Source: Angomonas deanei (Eukaryota > Euglenozoa > Kinetoplastea > Trypanosomatida > Trypanosomatidae). Taken from it: 64,000 nt of DNA. The position numbers and the translations under genes were made by a program. The stretch covers positions 64,501 to 128,500 of the forward strand of contig LR877155.1 of NCBI GenBank assembly GCA_903995115.1. Direction: 5' to 3'. Positions 19,328-28,364 of this stretch are shown here, piece by piece (the first letter of the stretch is position 1; the number at the start of each line of letters is the position of its first letter). A model generated the notes under the pieces. It saw only the letters and a list, made by a program, of their open reading frames with translations. It searched no databases and had not been told where the DNA came from.

Positions 19328-19658
19328 CCTTTTCAAAAATATAGCGCAATGAATGTAAAATGCTAAAATATACAAATGAAACCAAAAAAAAAAAAAAAAA
19401 CCAAATTAAAAAAAAAAAAAAACTTGTTGAAAAGCAAAAGAGGGGATAATAGAATGAAGTAGTTCAAGAGTGAAGCAGAATGCACAAGCAAACAAAAACA
19501 AAAAACACTGAGAAAAATGCGCCATTAAAAATATATATTTTCACTTAGTTATTGAAAGTACAATATTCGTATTATGCACTACATTCTTCTTTTCTTTAAA
19601 TAGGAAAGAAAAGAACAAAACAAATATTTCTCATCGCCTTTCCCAGTGCTCTCCACGG
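19328..19658. other. Intergenic spacer
   Basis: About 330 bp of AT-rich sequence with two long A runs (19384-19400 and about 19409-19422), which are T tracts on the transcribed strand. It holds the kinase leader and the 3' untranslated region of the IWS1-like gene. Nothing else is seen. Confidence 0.55.
19363..19400 (-). promoter_or_regulatory. Predicted spliced-leader acceptor, GSK3-like kinase
   Basis: A T17 run (19384-19400) plus TATTTTAG, with AG at 19363-19364, gives a 35-nt leader. It excludes the upstream TTG as the start. Confidence 0.6.
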
Positions 19659-20942
19659 CTAGTAATCCTCCTCGTCATTCAAATCGCCACCATCCTGTAT
19701 TCTCTCATGCAAATCACCGGAGAGGTTGGTGACCACCACCGCTCGTGGTCGCCAGGGGAGGTATCTATTATAGCTAGTGGGATCGGTAGGGTCCGGGCGC
19801 ATGAACTTCTTGGCCAGCGCCTCTGAGCTGGTCTCTACCGCCTCGAAAGGGCTAGCGACGGTGGGGTCTCTCTGACACTTCCAAGTGACGGTGGAGGACT
19901 TGGGCCCCCGCTGCTCCCGGCCGGCCCGGTGCACCCTACTGAACCGCTGTAGTAGTTGGACACACTTGGAGCGATTCTCTTTCAGTTCGTCCTGCTGCCG
20001 CAGCGCGTTGACCGCTTTGCCAATGTCCGTCCGCCGCAGCTCATCTAGCGAGATACCGTAATACTTGTCGATCAGAATCGACTGTTTCTTCTCGTCGTCC
20101 TCCTTCTCCTCCACCTCGCCCTCCAGAGGAAACTGCAGCAGAATGTCCAGCGCGGCACTGCGTAACTCCAATGGAGAGGGGCGGCCGGCGTTAAAGTCAT
20201 ATAGCCACTCGCACAGCTGATCTAGTATGCCACGCTTCACCAAGTGTTCCACTAACATTTTCCGCGCGCACTGGTGTCTTACCTCGGCCACAATACTAAC
20301 CCGGTGGAGAGGGGGCAGCCCCTGACGGAGGGCCTGGGCGTCTGCAGCGCTAGCCTTCTTCATCTTCTCCATCACGGCGGCCGCTTGCATGTCCGCCAGA
20401 CGTTTTTGTTCCTCCGCGGACACTTTGACCGGTTTCATCCCGGTCAGCTTGACGGGGCGGCTCGATCCCGTGGGGCGATAGGAGGCACCTCCGTGGGGAC
20501 TAGACTCTTCCCCTAGCATTTTCATTTCCGCCGGGTTGAAGTGTTCGTCCTCGTCTCGTTTCCGCTTGGAGCTCTTCTTCTTCTTATCGTGCTTGTCGGA
20601 GGAGTGTTTCTTCTGCTTTTTCTGCAACTTCTTCCACCTCTTGTAATTCTTTTTCCCGAGCTTCTTGGCCTCCTTCTTGTCGCTGACGGCCAACAAGGCC
20701 TCATCGGTCATGGTCTCTCCGTTTGTCGGATCCCCGCCTTCGGCTAACCCGTCTTCCTCTCGATCACTGTCGGACTCCTTTTCCTCCGGTGCACCAGACT
20801 TGAGCTCCCCGAAATCCACCGCCTCGCTCTGCAAGTGGGGGTTGTCTAGTAACGTCAGCACATTGTCAAACTGATCCTCCTCCTGTTCGACCTCCGCCGG
20901 TTGGTTCCCGACGCCGATCCCCAGCAAGTCCTCTTCCTCCAT
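19659..20942 (-). CDS. IWS1/Spn1-like transcription elongation factor
   Basis: The 427-residue protein has an acidic N-terminus (1-90), a Lys/Asp-rich block (KKKKSSKRKRDEDEHF) likely to carry a nuclear signal, and a C-terminal helical domain at about 215-340. That domain reads KMLVEHLVKRGILDQLCEWL, then LRSAALDILLQFPLEGEVEE, then LRRTDIGKAVNALRQQDELK. It matches the TFIIS N-terminal (LW) domain of IWS1/Spn1, including the characteristic IGKAV motif. IWS1 works with SPT6 on elongating RNA polymerase II and in mRNA export. In trypanosomatids it would act on polycistronic transcription. The disordered acidic N-terminus plus LW domain is the usual IWS1 plan. The assignment rests on one domain, so TFIIS-like or other LW-domain factors are alternatives. 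Confidence 0.75.
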   Translation of the reverse strand: MEEEDLLGIGVGNQPAEVEQEEDQFDNVLTLLDNPHLQSEAVDFGELKSGAPEEKESDSDREEDGLAEGGDPTNGETMTDEALLAVSDKKEAKKLGKKNYKRWKKLQKKQKKHSSDKHDKKKKSSKRKRDEDEHFNPAEMKMLGEESSPHGGASYRPTGSSRPVKLTGMKPVKVSAEEQKRLADMQAAAVMEKMKKASAADAQALRQGLPPLHRVSIVAEVRHQCARKMLVEHLVKRGILDQLCEWLYDFNAGRPSPLELRSAALDILLQFPLEGEVEEKEDDEKKQSILIDKYYGISLDELRRTDIGKAVNALRQQDELKENRSKCVQLLQRFSRVHRAGREQRGPKSSTVTWKCQRDPTVASPFEAVETSSEALAKKFMRPDPTDPTSYNRYLPWRPRAVVVTNLSGDLHERIQDGGDLNDEEDY

Positions 20943-21421
20943 GGTTGGTAGAATGAAATAAGTACAGTCGCGGTAATGTATGTACGTACCACTCGCGTCA
21001 CACTAGTTGGGGGAGTGAGAAAAAAGAAAAACAAACCTTCTCTAAGATGAAAACAGAGTGACAAGACAGAAACTAAATGGCCTGTTTACAAAAAAAAAAA
21101 AGAGGTCACAAATCAACCGCGTCATTCAAACGTTGAACCGATGGGGAATTCAGGAAAAAAAGGGAAAAAAAACGTTTACAACACTGCTTAACGTCTAGTA
21201 GGTTTGAAAAAAAAAAAAGGAAACTTTCCTTTATGGTTTTTGCGGAGCAAAAGGGCTTTACAGCCAAATATAAAATGTAGTTACCAATCAATTCTGTCTG
21301 CGTTCAATATATAATAATGAAACATAAAAAAAAAAAAAAAAAAGTGATTCTGCTCAGTGAAAACAAACAAAAAAAAAAAAAAGGAAAACCAAAGGCAAGC
21401 GTACAACGAAACCAATAAGCA
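20943..21421. other. Intergenic spacer
   Basis: About 480 bp, AT-rich, with A runs at about 21090-21100, 21209-21218, 21327-21343 and 21370-21383. These are T tracts on the transcribed strand. I see no gene. Confidence 0.55.
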
Positions 21422-22504
21422 TTATGGGAACAGGGAGCACTGGCTTAAGAGAGTTACACAAAACGAATGCTCCGCCTTGTGCGTCGTGAAATGATACTCC
21501 TTCGTACTTTTCTCTGATGGATCGAGTAAACTATCGGAAAGGATTACCTTATGGCCATTGTCATTATACGTCACAGTTTTGGGGGTGGTGATGGAGAAGA
21601 GGGAGGTCCGAAAGCGCATCGAATAACAGGACAGTGGGAGGGACTGGTCTGCGGTCTCCTCTGCGGCTTCAAAGTGCAAGTAGTAAAACGACCCTCGTGC
21701 GTGGTGCAGTGAATGGAGGAATCGGTGTATGAGATCACTTCCACTCAACGCTAGTCCGTCCTGGCCGTCCACCGAGAGGAGTGAGGTACCCACTTCGGTT
21801 AAGACTAACGCACACTTCAAGCGACGCTGCAGTAGTCCGATGCACCATTCATCGAGGGGTGCCACAAAGTTGGCGGCGTACTCGTACTGGGCCAAGTAGC
21901 TACCATTCCCGGCAATGCCGTCGAGCAGCACGAGGGGGACGAGGTCGGTGGCGCTGCCATCTGGCATGTTGTACGAGGTACAAAAGACGTGAAGGTCATA
22001 GATATCCCTGCAGTGAATCACATCCACCCGTTGCAGGGCGGCCGTCATGAGATCATTATACAGTTGCTCCTTGTCCACGGCAGCTTCGTTTTGGAGTAGA
22101 TCGAGTAGTTCAGCTTCTAGAATGTCGCAGAAGGTGCTCATACAGAAACTGTGGCTGCCTGGGGATAGCACATACACGACGTGTCCCCCTCGCAAGGCGT
22201 GGACCGCAGACACACTGTAGCAGTACTGGGTGGTCCAGCCCGACTCCACGTGTGTCTGGAGGTCTCCCCCGACGAGCAGGATACTGGCCGCTGTCAAGCC
22301 CTGTGAGCTGTTCCTTGTCGTATCAACGCGCCCTCTTTCCGTGTTCACACGTGGGACAGCGTGTACATCGCTTGGTAGCAGTTTGTTACCTCCGTTTCGG
22401 CGAAGATGACGGTTAAACTCTTCCGGGATGAGTTCCACCGGTTGTGCATTGGCGTGCTGAATAAGAACGGACGCCGTGTTAGCACGGCGTCTGGACTCCT
22501 TCAT
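21422..22504 (-). CDS. Possible RecA-fold protein, RAD51-paralogue-like
   Basis: The protein has 360 residues from the ATG at 22504 (MKESRRRAN). An open frame extends 66 codons further to a TTG, but that part is all Phe-rich translation of the pyrimidine tract and overlaps the neighbouring gene. The acceptor AG at 22523 places the true start downstream. The core begins ASILLVGGDLQTHVESGWTT, where a P-loop would be expected but is degenerate. It continues with alternating strands and helices (GGHVVYVLSPGSHSFCMSTF) to LVPLVLLDGIAG, a good Walker B-like strand ending in Asp. This order is that of RecA/RAD51-type domains, with XRCC2-like paralogues as the nearest idea. Nucleotide binding is doubtful given the poor P-loop. 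Function is inference and confidence is modest. Confidence 0.6.
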   Translation of the reverse strand: MKESRRRANTASVLIQHANAQPVELIPEEFNRHLRRNGGNKLLPSDVHAVPRVNTERGRVDTTRNSSQGLTAASILLVGGDLQTHVESGWTTQYCYSVSAVHALRGGHVVYVLSPGSHSFCMSTFCDILEAELLDLLQNEAAVDKEQLYNDLMTAALQRVDVIHCRDIYDLHVFCTSYNMPDGSATDLVPLVLLDGIAGNGSYLAQYEYAANFVAPLDEWCIGLLQRRLKCALVLTEVGTSLLSVDGQDGLALSGSDLIHRFLHSLHHARGSFYYLHFEAAEETADQSLPLSCYSMRFRTSLFSITTPKTVTYNDNGHKVILSDSLLDPSEKSTKEYHFTTHKAEHSFCVTLLSQCSLFP

Positions 22505-22522
22505 GCGTGAGATTTGCAGATA

Positions 22523-22556
22523 CTGAACGGGGAGGAAGAGAAAAAGGAAGAAAAAT
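22523..22556 (-). promoter_or_regulatory. Predicted spliced-leader acceptor, RecA-like gene
   Basis: A continuous minus-strand pyrimidine tract (about 22526-22556) ends in CAG, with AG at 22523-22524 and an 18-nt leader. It decides the start at 22504. Confidence 0.65.
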
Positions 22557-22673
22557 GGCGGTTGGTTGACAGAATGCTGAAGCAAAGTGAACAAAAAAAA
22601 AAAAACACGAAAAGGTTCAGTGGTTTGTTTCGTTGAAGCAAAAAAAAAAAAAACAGGTGTACTACGGTCAGCT

Positions 22674-24689
22674 CTATGCCACCATAGAATCGTACTTTTC
22701 AATGATTTGGACCGCCTTGCTCAACGGTAAACCGTTCAGAAAGCCATTCTCCGCTATCGCCGGGGCGCCTTCCTTTCCTGTCCCACCCAGCGTGACGGCG
22801 GCTTCGCACACATCCTTGTACGCACGCAGTCCCCAGGCGACCAGGTGGTTGACGGGGGCTGTGAAATTATTGGCGAATTGTATCAACTTGGTATCGCTGG
22901 AAAAGTACTTGTGGCAAAGTGTGTCCGTCCGTGCGTACTCTCTGAGTAACCCAAACAGCACCAAAAGTGGAAAGTCGATTTCAGGCGGGCACAGCACCAC
23001 ATAGTCCCAAAACCACAACACACTATGGACATCGTTTTTCAGCGCGCGCTTGAAGCAGGTGATTAGTAGTCCAAAACAAAAGTTCATATCCTCGTTCTGG
23101 AGCTGCTGCAGCATGCTGTGCAGACGGGGGATAAAGTGGCGGACCAGCACATGCAACTGTTTTAGTCTCGCCGTCACGTCTGTTTTGCTCTTTTCCAGCA
23201 CGAAATTGTGCTTAAACCGCGCTTGAATCAGTGCCTTGTAGTACAAGAAGCACTCCTCCTCTGTTTCGGTAGAAACCGCTATAATGCTCACCAAGTCGCT
23301 CATGCCCTGTATATATCCCAAATCAAAATTGTAAAGCAAGTGGCACAGCAGGACGTGGCGGATCGCCGCCAGCTTGGAGCTGTCCTCCTCCGTTAGCAGT
23401 GGGTGGCCCCTATCCGTCCGCTTCACATCCTTCTCAATTTTATCCTTATTGCTACGAAACAGGGTGAAGTTGGCCTCCTGCTCCGGGACGATGGAGCGCC
23501 ACTGGGAGGTGAGAACCGCATAGAGCTCGGCGTTTTCTGCCAAAATGGCATTTCGTTCCTCCACCGTGGAGGAGACGGGAAACACTGGTAAACAGTAGGC
23601 CCAAACCGCGAAGCGAATAGAGTCCGGCACCGGGCACAAGTGCGTGTCGCCAAGAAACTTGGTCTTGAACGCCTGGAATTTCTCCCCGTCCAGCACGCCT
23701 CTCTCGTCAAAGCACTGTTGCCACATCACACAGACAAAGTCCACCGCCTCCGCCGTGGCGCTCGCCCACCCCGGGCAAGGGTCGCGAACCGCCTCGCCCT
23801 CCTCCTCCCCGAGGACGCGTCCTTGGTAGACCGCTAAGGGTGAACTGTGAAGTGGGGCATCCGGTGGGGCACCGCCGCTGGGCTCCCTTTCCGTGGCGGC
23901 AGACCGGCCGTAATTCTTGAACCCATGGAACATCCTGAGCACCTTCCCAAAAGAGGACGACTGTGGGCCGCCCTCCTTGTTGGGGGAGAGCATCGTCTCG
24001 TTGACGAGATCGGGTCGGAAGTTTTTCAGGGCATCAAAGAAACGCGGTACGTTGCCGGCGTGAAAGGTAAAGGTGCAGTCCAGACTCGTGGCCTGGGGGG
24101 ACAGCTCCATCTTCACCCTCACGGTCCCCCTTGGACTGCCGGTCGGGGTCGTCACGCTCTTCACCTCTGACGTGCGGAAGACCACCAAATCCTTCTCGGA
24201 TTGTGGAGGGCTAGTTGACAGTGGAACGGTACCGCCGCTGCTGGAAAGCAACGGGGTGATTCTAGGAAACTCCAATTGCAAAAAAGACAGCGGCGCCCAT
24301 AGGAGAATGGCACTCAGGTTCCCTCTCTCTGAAGGTTGGTCAAACGACAATGGGTTATCCTGTCTCCGGACGGCTCGGTTGTGTGCGTCGGCAAAGGCAA
24401 AACTATTGTTATTAGAGGAAGGAGAGAACGCCGACGAGGACTCATCCTCGGCGCTTGGCTTCCCTAAAGGGGTGGACACCCGCACCTTGGGCGGCACCAC
24501 GGTGATCGGTGAGCTGGCAGGGGATGCCACCAGAAACAAGACGCCACTACATAGCTTGCTGTCTTCTGCCGTCTCTACAATATGCTGCGTCTGACAACTC
24601 ACACTCTCAAACAGTTCATAGTACACATCCCCGGTGCCAGAAATGCTTTTGCTAATTTGGTCAAGGCATTGTAACGCTAGTTTAGACAT
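22674..24689 (-). CDS. TBC-domain Rab GTPase-activating protein
   Basis: The 671-residue protein is predicted to speed GTP hydrolysis by a Rab GTPase in membrane traffic. The N-terminal 330 residues are less conserved and Ser/Pro-rich, with possible lipid-binding strands (RVKMELSPQATSLDCTFTFH). The TBC domain spans about 345-640. It has the arginine-finger motif IEKDVKRTDR, the glutamine-finger motif DLGYIQGMSDLVSI and the later MNFCFGLLITCFKR and LWFWDYVVL segments. Both catalytic fingers are present, so activity is expected. The arrangement, with a long N-terminal region before the TBC domain, resembles the TBC1D15/GYP7 group. The specific Rab target cannot be told. Confidence 0.88.
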   Translation of the reverse strand: MSKLALQCLDQISKSISGTGDVYYELFESVSCQTQHIVETAEDSKLCSGVLFLVASPASSPITVVPPKVRVSTPLGKPSAEDESSSAFSPSSNNNSFAFADAHNRAVRRQDNPLSFDQPSERGNLSAILLWAPLSFLQLEFPRITPLLSSSGGTVPLSTSPPQSEKDLVVFRTSEVKSVTTPTGSPRGTVRVKMELSPQATSLDCTFTFHAGNVPRFFDALKNFRPDLVNETMLSPNKEGGPQSSSFGKVLRMFHGFKNYGRSAATEREPSGGAPPDAPLHSSPLAVYQGRVLGEEEGEAVRDPCPGWASATAEAVDFVCVMWQQCFDERGVLDGEKFQAFKTKFLGDTHLCPVPDSIRFAVWAYCLPVFPVSSTVEERNAILAENAELYAVLTSQWRSIVPEQEANFTLFRSNKDKIEKDVKRTDRGHPLLTEEDSSKLAAIRHVLLCHLLYNFDLGYIQGMSDLVSIIAVSTETEEECFLYYKALIQARFKHNFVLEKSKTDVTARLKQLHVLVRHFIPRLHSMLQQLQNEDMNFCFGLLITCFKRALKNDVHSVLWFWDYVVLCPPEIDFPLLVLFGLLREYARTDTLCHKYFSSDTKLIQFANNFTAPVNHLVAWGLRAYKDVCEAAVTLGGTGKEGAPAIAENGFLNGLPLSKAVQIIEKYDSMVA

Positions 24690-24831
24690 GCTGACTCCTC
24701 GTTAAAAAAAAAAAAAAAGAGGGTGGGAAAAGATAAAATACAAAAAAAAAGGGCCTGTGCGGAGAATCCAACAAGGAAAGATTGTCAGCAGTGCGCAGAT
24801 AGAAATAAGAATAATAATATCATTACTGCAT

Positions 24832-25893
24832 TTAATCGCAGCGATACACCAAGTGTATCCCAAGTCTACTCTCAAACGGGGCACTCACCTCCTTCCGATT
24901 CAACTGAAACACGTGGGCGTCAAATTCTTCCGAGTAGGTACCAGGGGATACCTGTTTCAGGTCCCCATTCTTACCCTCCGCCCGTACCTCGCAGTACTCC
25001 TCCACCACCGCCAGGAACTCCTCTAACGTCCACTGCTTCTCGGGGTGCTTCTTTAGAATAAACTGGGCTAGCTCGAAGGCATCCTCCTTGGAGCGCGTCA
25101 CCACCTCCCCTGTCCTTCGTACTTTGGGCTTGTCCACGCCCTTGTGCTTGATCACCAGTTGGAACAGATGAAACACCTTCGCCCTGTCCTCGTGCTCGAC
25201 CGCGGCCGTGCGATCCTTCTCTTCCGCGTCGGGCAGGGGTGGTGCCTCATCAGGCGGGGAGGGGTGCACCACTGTTGGGGGGACTACTGGGGCATCCGGC
25301 TTTACTGACTTGCTCGCCTGCACCTCCGCCGGTTCTTGAACTGCCTCATGTGGGCGTTTATTGTTCGGTTCCGCTTTCGTGGCCTTTCCTAGTCGCAACT
25401 CGTAGCGGCGGGTGCTATGGCCCAGACGGATAATAGAGCCTACCGCCAAGGGAACGGGCTTTTCTGGGGTGATGCGTGCGTCGTTGACACGGACGCCGTT
25501 CGTAGAACGAAGGTCGACAATGACAAAGCAGTTCTGCTCCTTGTGAAACACGATTGCCGCATGTATCGCGCTGACAGAGGGGTGTTCCAAACGGTAGTCG
25601 CACTTATCGCTTTTACCGAGCAGATAGAAGGGAAAGCGATCAAGGGCTAACGCGGGGAAGACTTGTCCCTCACGCGTACAGTGCAGATGATACGCCTTCG
25701 CCGGCAGCCCCGCCCACGCCGGGCACTTAAAGAACTGGACCTGCATATTTAGCTTCACAGGGTCGGTACACTTAATGATGTGCTCTGGTAGCGCGAGGGC
25801 CTCCTCCGAGAGCGGAACCGTCCGCTCCCTCGTGTCCTTCTGTTTGAACTGTGCTGCCTCATCTAGTTGAGTTAAACGAGCGAAAGACGACAT
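24832..25893 (-). CDS. PAR42: FHA-parvulin prolyl isomerase (Par42-like)
   Basis: The 353-residue protein joins two domains. An FHA phosphothreonine-binding domain (about 70-165) has FYLLGKSDKCDYRLEHPSVS, the conserved SxxH as SAIHAAIVF, and DLRSTNGVRVND. A Pro/Glu/Lys-rich linker follows. A C-terminal parvulin/PPIC domain (about 240-353) has VFHLFQLVIKHKG, TRSKEDAFELAQFILKK, GDLKQVSPGTYSEEFDAHVF and the closing FESRLGIHLVYR. Known T. brucei Par42 has the same FHA plus parvulin order and about the same size. It should catalyse cis-trans isomerisation of prolyl bonds near phosphorylated partners, probably in the nucleus. The active-site cysteine region reads EEYCEVRAEG. The FHA-parvulin fusion is characteristic of kinetoplastids. 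Confidence 0.85.
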   Translation of the reverse strand: MSSFARLTQLDEAAQFKQKDTRERTVPLSEEALALPEHIIKCTDPVKLNMQVQFFKCPAWAGLPAKAYHLHCTREGQVFPALALDRFPFYLLGKSDKCDYRLEHPSVSAIHAAIVFHKEQNCFVIVDLRSTNGVRVNDARITPEKPVPLAVGSIIRLGHSTRRYELRLGKATKAEPNNKRPHEAVQEPAEVQASKSVKPDAPVVPPTVVHPSPPDEAPPLPDAEEKDRTAAVEHEDRAKVFHLFQLVIKHKGVDKPKVRRTGEVVTRSKEDAFELAQFILKKHPEKQWTLEEFLAVVEEYCEVRAEGKNGDLKQVSPGTYSEEFDAHVFQLNRKEVSAPFESRLGIHLVYRCD

Positions 25894-26123
25894 TTTAACA
25901 ATTTGAAAACTGAATCATGTACAAACCGGTTTTACTAACCTTAAAGAGGTGCAAAGAACAGAAGAGAAGATCATTAATTTCGTAGTAGGAAAAGGAACAA
26001 AAAAGCCATGGTTTAAAACGCCTCTCTGTGTCATATTGTGGTTGTTGTTGCTTTAGTTATGTAAATATAATATACAAACCTCCGAGTGCCCCGTTACAGC
26101 ACAGAGCCGTGAAAGCAATACGT

Positions 26124-28166
26124 TTATACCGCACTTTTCCCGCTCCATTTTTTCACGTTTTCCCTGTGCGCATAGCTGCTGTTCAACTTTGGGTTCCAAC
26201 TGCGGTACGGGTTGGCGAGCGCACGCATCTGCTTCGGCCACATGGAGTAGGGGTGAGCCGTCTTTTTGGAGTTGGCAAACATCATCTCCCCTCCTCTTCC
26301 AAAGTAGTTCCACCCACTTGCTCTGTCGTGAATACCCTTTGGAATCGGCCGTGGATCCCTCTCCGCGTCTCCGGCAAAAATGTTCGTCGCCGCACGGGCC
26401 TGCAGTGCAGCCAAGGAGTGGCTCAGCTCCTTCTCCGCTGACTCCGTCAGCGCCGTGGCGCTCTTTGTGTGTTTGAAATAATCCTTTCGCGTCCTTTCCG
26501 TCTTTCGTGGGGTCTCCTCTAAACGCTTCAGCCGCTCCTCGTCGGAGAGGAGACGAATCGCCTCCTTCTCCCTCCACTCCTTCTGCCTCACCGCCGCCAC
26601 CTCTCGGAAGTGTTCCGGCAGCGTGTCCAGCGGGGGTAGTTTGGCAAATACTTCCGGCGGAAAGATAAACGGAAAGTGTTGGAGGGTAAAGCACATGGCC
26701 TCCGTGGAGACACCGTGGATGTGGTACAACAGGTTGACAAGGGCCTGTCGTGTTCGAGCCTCATTCACACTTTCATGTTTTTTCTTCTTGTTGGACTGGA
26801 AAAGAGGGGCTTGTCGCAACAGGTGTAGCGCACGCTCCCACTCGCCGACCTGGACAAGGGCGGTGCCGGACTTTTCCACTACCAAATCCGTCAGAAACAC
26901 ATCTTCTCGCTCCCACAGCAGATCGTCTAGCAGTTTCGCCATTCCTCTGGGGAACTCCATCTCCTCGTACGGAACTGCTTCGGCCGTTGTGTCGCCCTTC
27001 TCTTTTGGGGGAAACGACGCGAACACCATATTGAGCAGAACCGTCTCCATCGGCGGTGTCCCAGCCGTCGCGGCCGGTGTCCGATCCTCCGTCGGGGCCT
27101 CCGCACCCCGGTCCAGCTCAAGGTAGTAATCCCCAGAGCGTTTGAGGTAAAGGAAAGAGAATAGTTCCAGCAGGGCAACAAACATTTGGGAGTGGCCCAA
27201 CGCATTCGCGAGGCAGAGGAGGTCCTCCATTGGGGGTGCCCTCTCCGACGGTCCACCACACAACCGCCACTCGCTGTGCAGCACGCGGAACACCAGCATG
27301 GCCCTCTCCCCATCTTGTGAAAAGGAGTGCAGGAGAGACCGTAAGGCGCTTTTGGAGAGCAGTTGCAGAGTACTTGGTTCCAGTGAAACAGGCGGTCGCT
27401 CCCCCGTGCTGGGAACTGGTGTCTCGTTCTGGTCAAAAAGTGTGTTGATGGTCGGGTGAGCAGCGGTGCTCTCCTCCTTCACTGCGCTCCCTGAATCCAG
27501 CGCGGACAGCGCCTCCACCCAGCTACCACTGCGCGCCGCCGCCTCCGCCAGCATGCGGTGCAAGGCCGCTCTCTCGTTATTGCTGAGGTGCACGGCGCTA
27601 CCGTCGGCGTGCTTGACCTCGTTGTTCAGGATGTAATCCTTCAGCAGCATCTTGGCTTCCGTCAGCTTGCCTTGGTGGCACACCACCGGAAACAGAAGTG
27701 TGGCCATCTGATGCTGTGTGACACTGGACAGCTTACACCGACGTTGGGCCTGATGAAAGCACTCCAAGCCGTCCTCCGAATTCTGAAGTTGTGCGTAGGC
27801 CCACACCAGTGTTTGCCACAGGCTCACGGACGAGGGAATTTTCCCTTCATACAGTGCATCGCGAATGGTGTTCAACGGTATGCTGTTCCGCTCCCCTTGG
27901 GCGGGGTTCCTGCACTCCACGATAAGCCGAATCGTTCGTTGAAAGTGCTCCGGTGTCCTTCCCGGCCGGGCGTAGCCGGCGTTCAATACTTCAAGGGCTC
28001 TCACCCAATGCTTGTTCTCGAACGGGATCACCAGCCGCCGCTCCAGGGCCTTCTTACTTTCCGCTTTTCTCATTTCCTGTCTCGAAGCAAACTTCCGCGG
28101 TGTCTTGCCGCGGAAGAACTGCGTTGCATAGGTGCTGTGTCGGCCGGCGATCTGCAAAACATCCAT
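26124..28166 (-). CDS. PPR-like helical-repeat protein, probably mitochondrial
   Basis: The 680-residue protein starts MDVLQIAGRHSTYATQFFRG, a basic amphipathic leader suited to mitochondrial import. Residues about 50-230 consist of paired helices with pentatricopeptide-like spacing (WVRALEVLNAGYARPGRTPE; VSLWQTLVWAYAQLQNSEDG; HQMATLLFPVVCHQGKLTEA). Less regular helices continue to about 500. The C-terminal 180 residues are basic. PPR and PPR-like proteins in trypanosomatids mostly bind mitochondrial RNA or build the mitoribosome, so an RNA-related role in the kinetoplast-mitochondrion is inferred. No enzyme motif is visible. The repeats are weak, and an unrelated helical-repeat protein is possible. 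Confidence 0.72.
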   Translation of the reverse strand: MDVLQIAGRHSTYATQFFRGKTPRKFASRQEMRKAESKKALERRLVIPFENKHWVRALEVLNAGYARPGRTPEHFQRTIRLIVECRNPAQGERNSIPLNTIRDALYEGKIPSSVSLWQTLVWAYAQLQNSEDGLECFHQAQRRCKLSSVTQHQMATLLFPVVCHQGKLTEAKMLLKDYILNNEVKHADGSAVHLSNNERAALHRMLAEAAARSGSWVEALSALDSGSAVKEESTAAHPTINTLFDQNETPVPSTGERPPVSLEPSTLQLLSKSALRSLLHSFSQDGERAMLVFRVLHSEWRLCGGPSERAPPMEDLLCLANALGHSQMFVALLELFSFLYLKRSGDYYLELDRGAEAPTEDRTPAATAGTPPMETVLLNMVFASFPPKEKGDTTAEAVPYEEMEFPRGMAKLLDDLLWEREDVFLTDLVVEKSGTALVQVGEWERALHLLRQAPLFQSNKKKKHESVNEARTRQALVNLLYHIHGVSTEAMCFTLQHFPFIFPPEVFAKLPPLDTLPEHFREVAAVRQKEWREKEAIRLLSDEERLKRLEETPRKTERTRKDYFKHTKSATALTESAEKELSHSLAALQARAATNIFAGDAERDPRPIPKGIHDRASGWNYFGRGGEMMFANSKKTAHPYSMWPKQMRALANPYRSWNPKLNSSYAHRENVKKWSGKSAV

Positions 28167-28364
28167 CGAGGAGTTTGGTCAAGGACAATATACGGATACT
28201 AGAGAAGTAAAATGTATCAAAAAGGGATAGAGAGAGGGGAGAAGCAGTGTTGTTTTCGGTATTGTTCTCATTCTACAGTCTCGCACAACAGAACGGAACG
28301 GAAGAAAGAAATTATTCGTGTGGGGAAAATAGATATAGAATGGCATGACCGTTCATGTCGCTTG

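Noticed and set aside
22505-22702. N-terminal extension of the RecA-like gene to 22702
   Set aside because: It begins at TTG, translates a pyrimidine tract into Phe runs, overlaps the next gene and lies before the acceptor at 22523.
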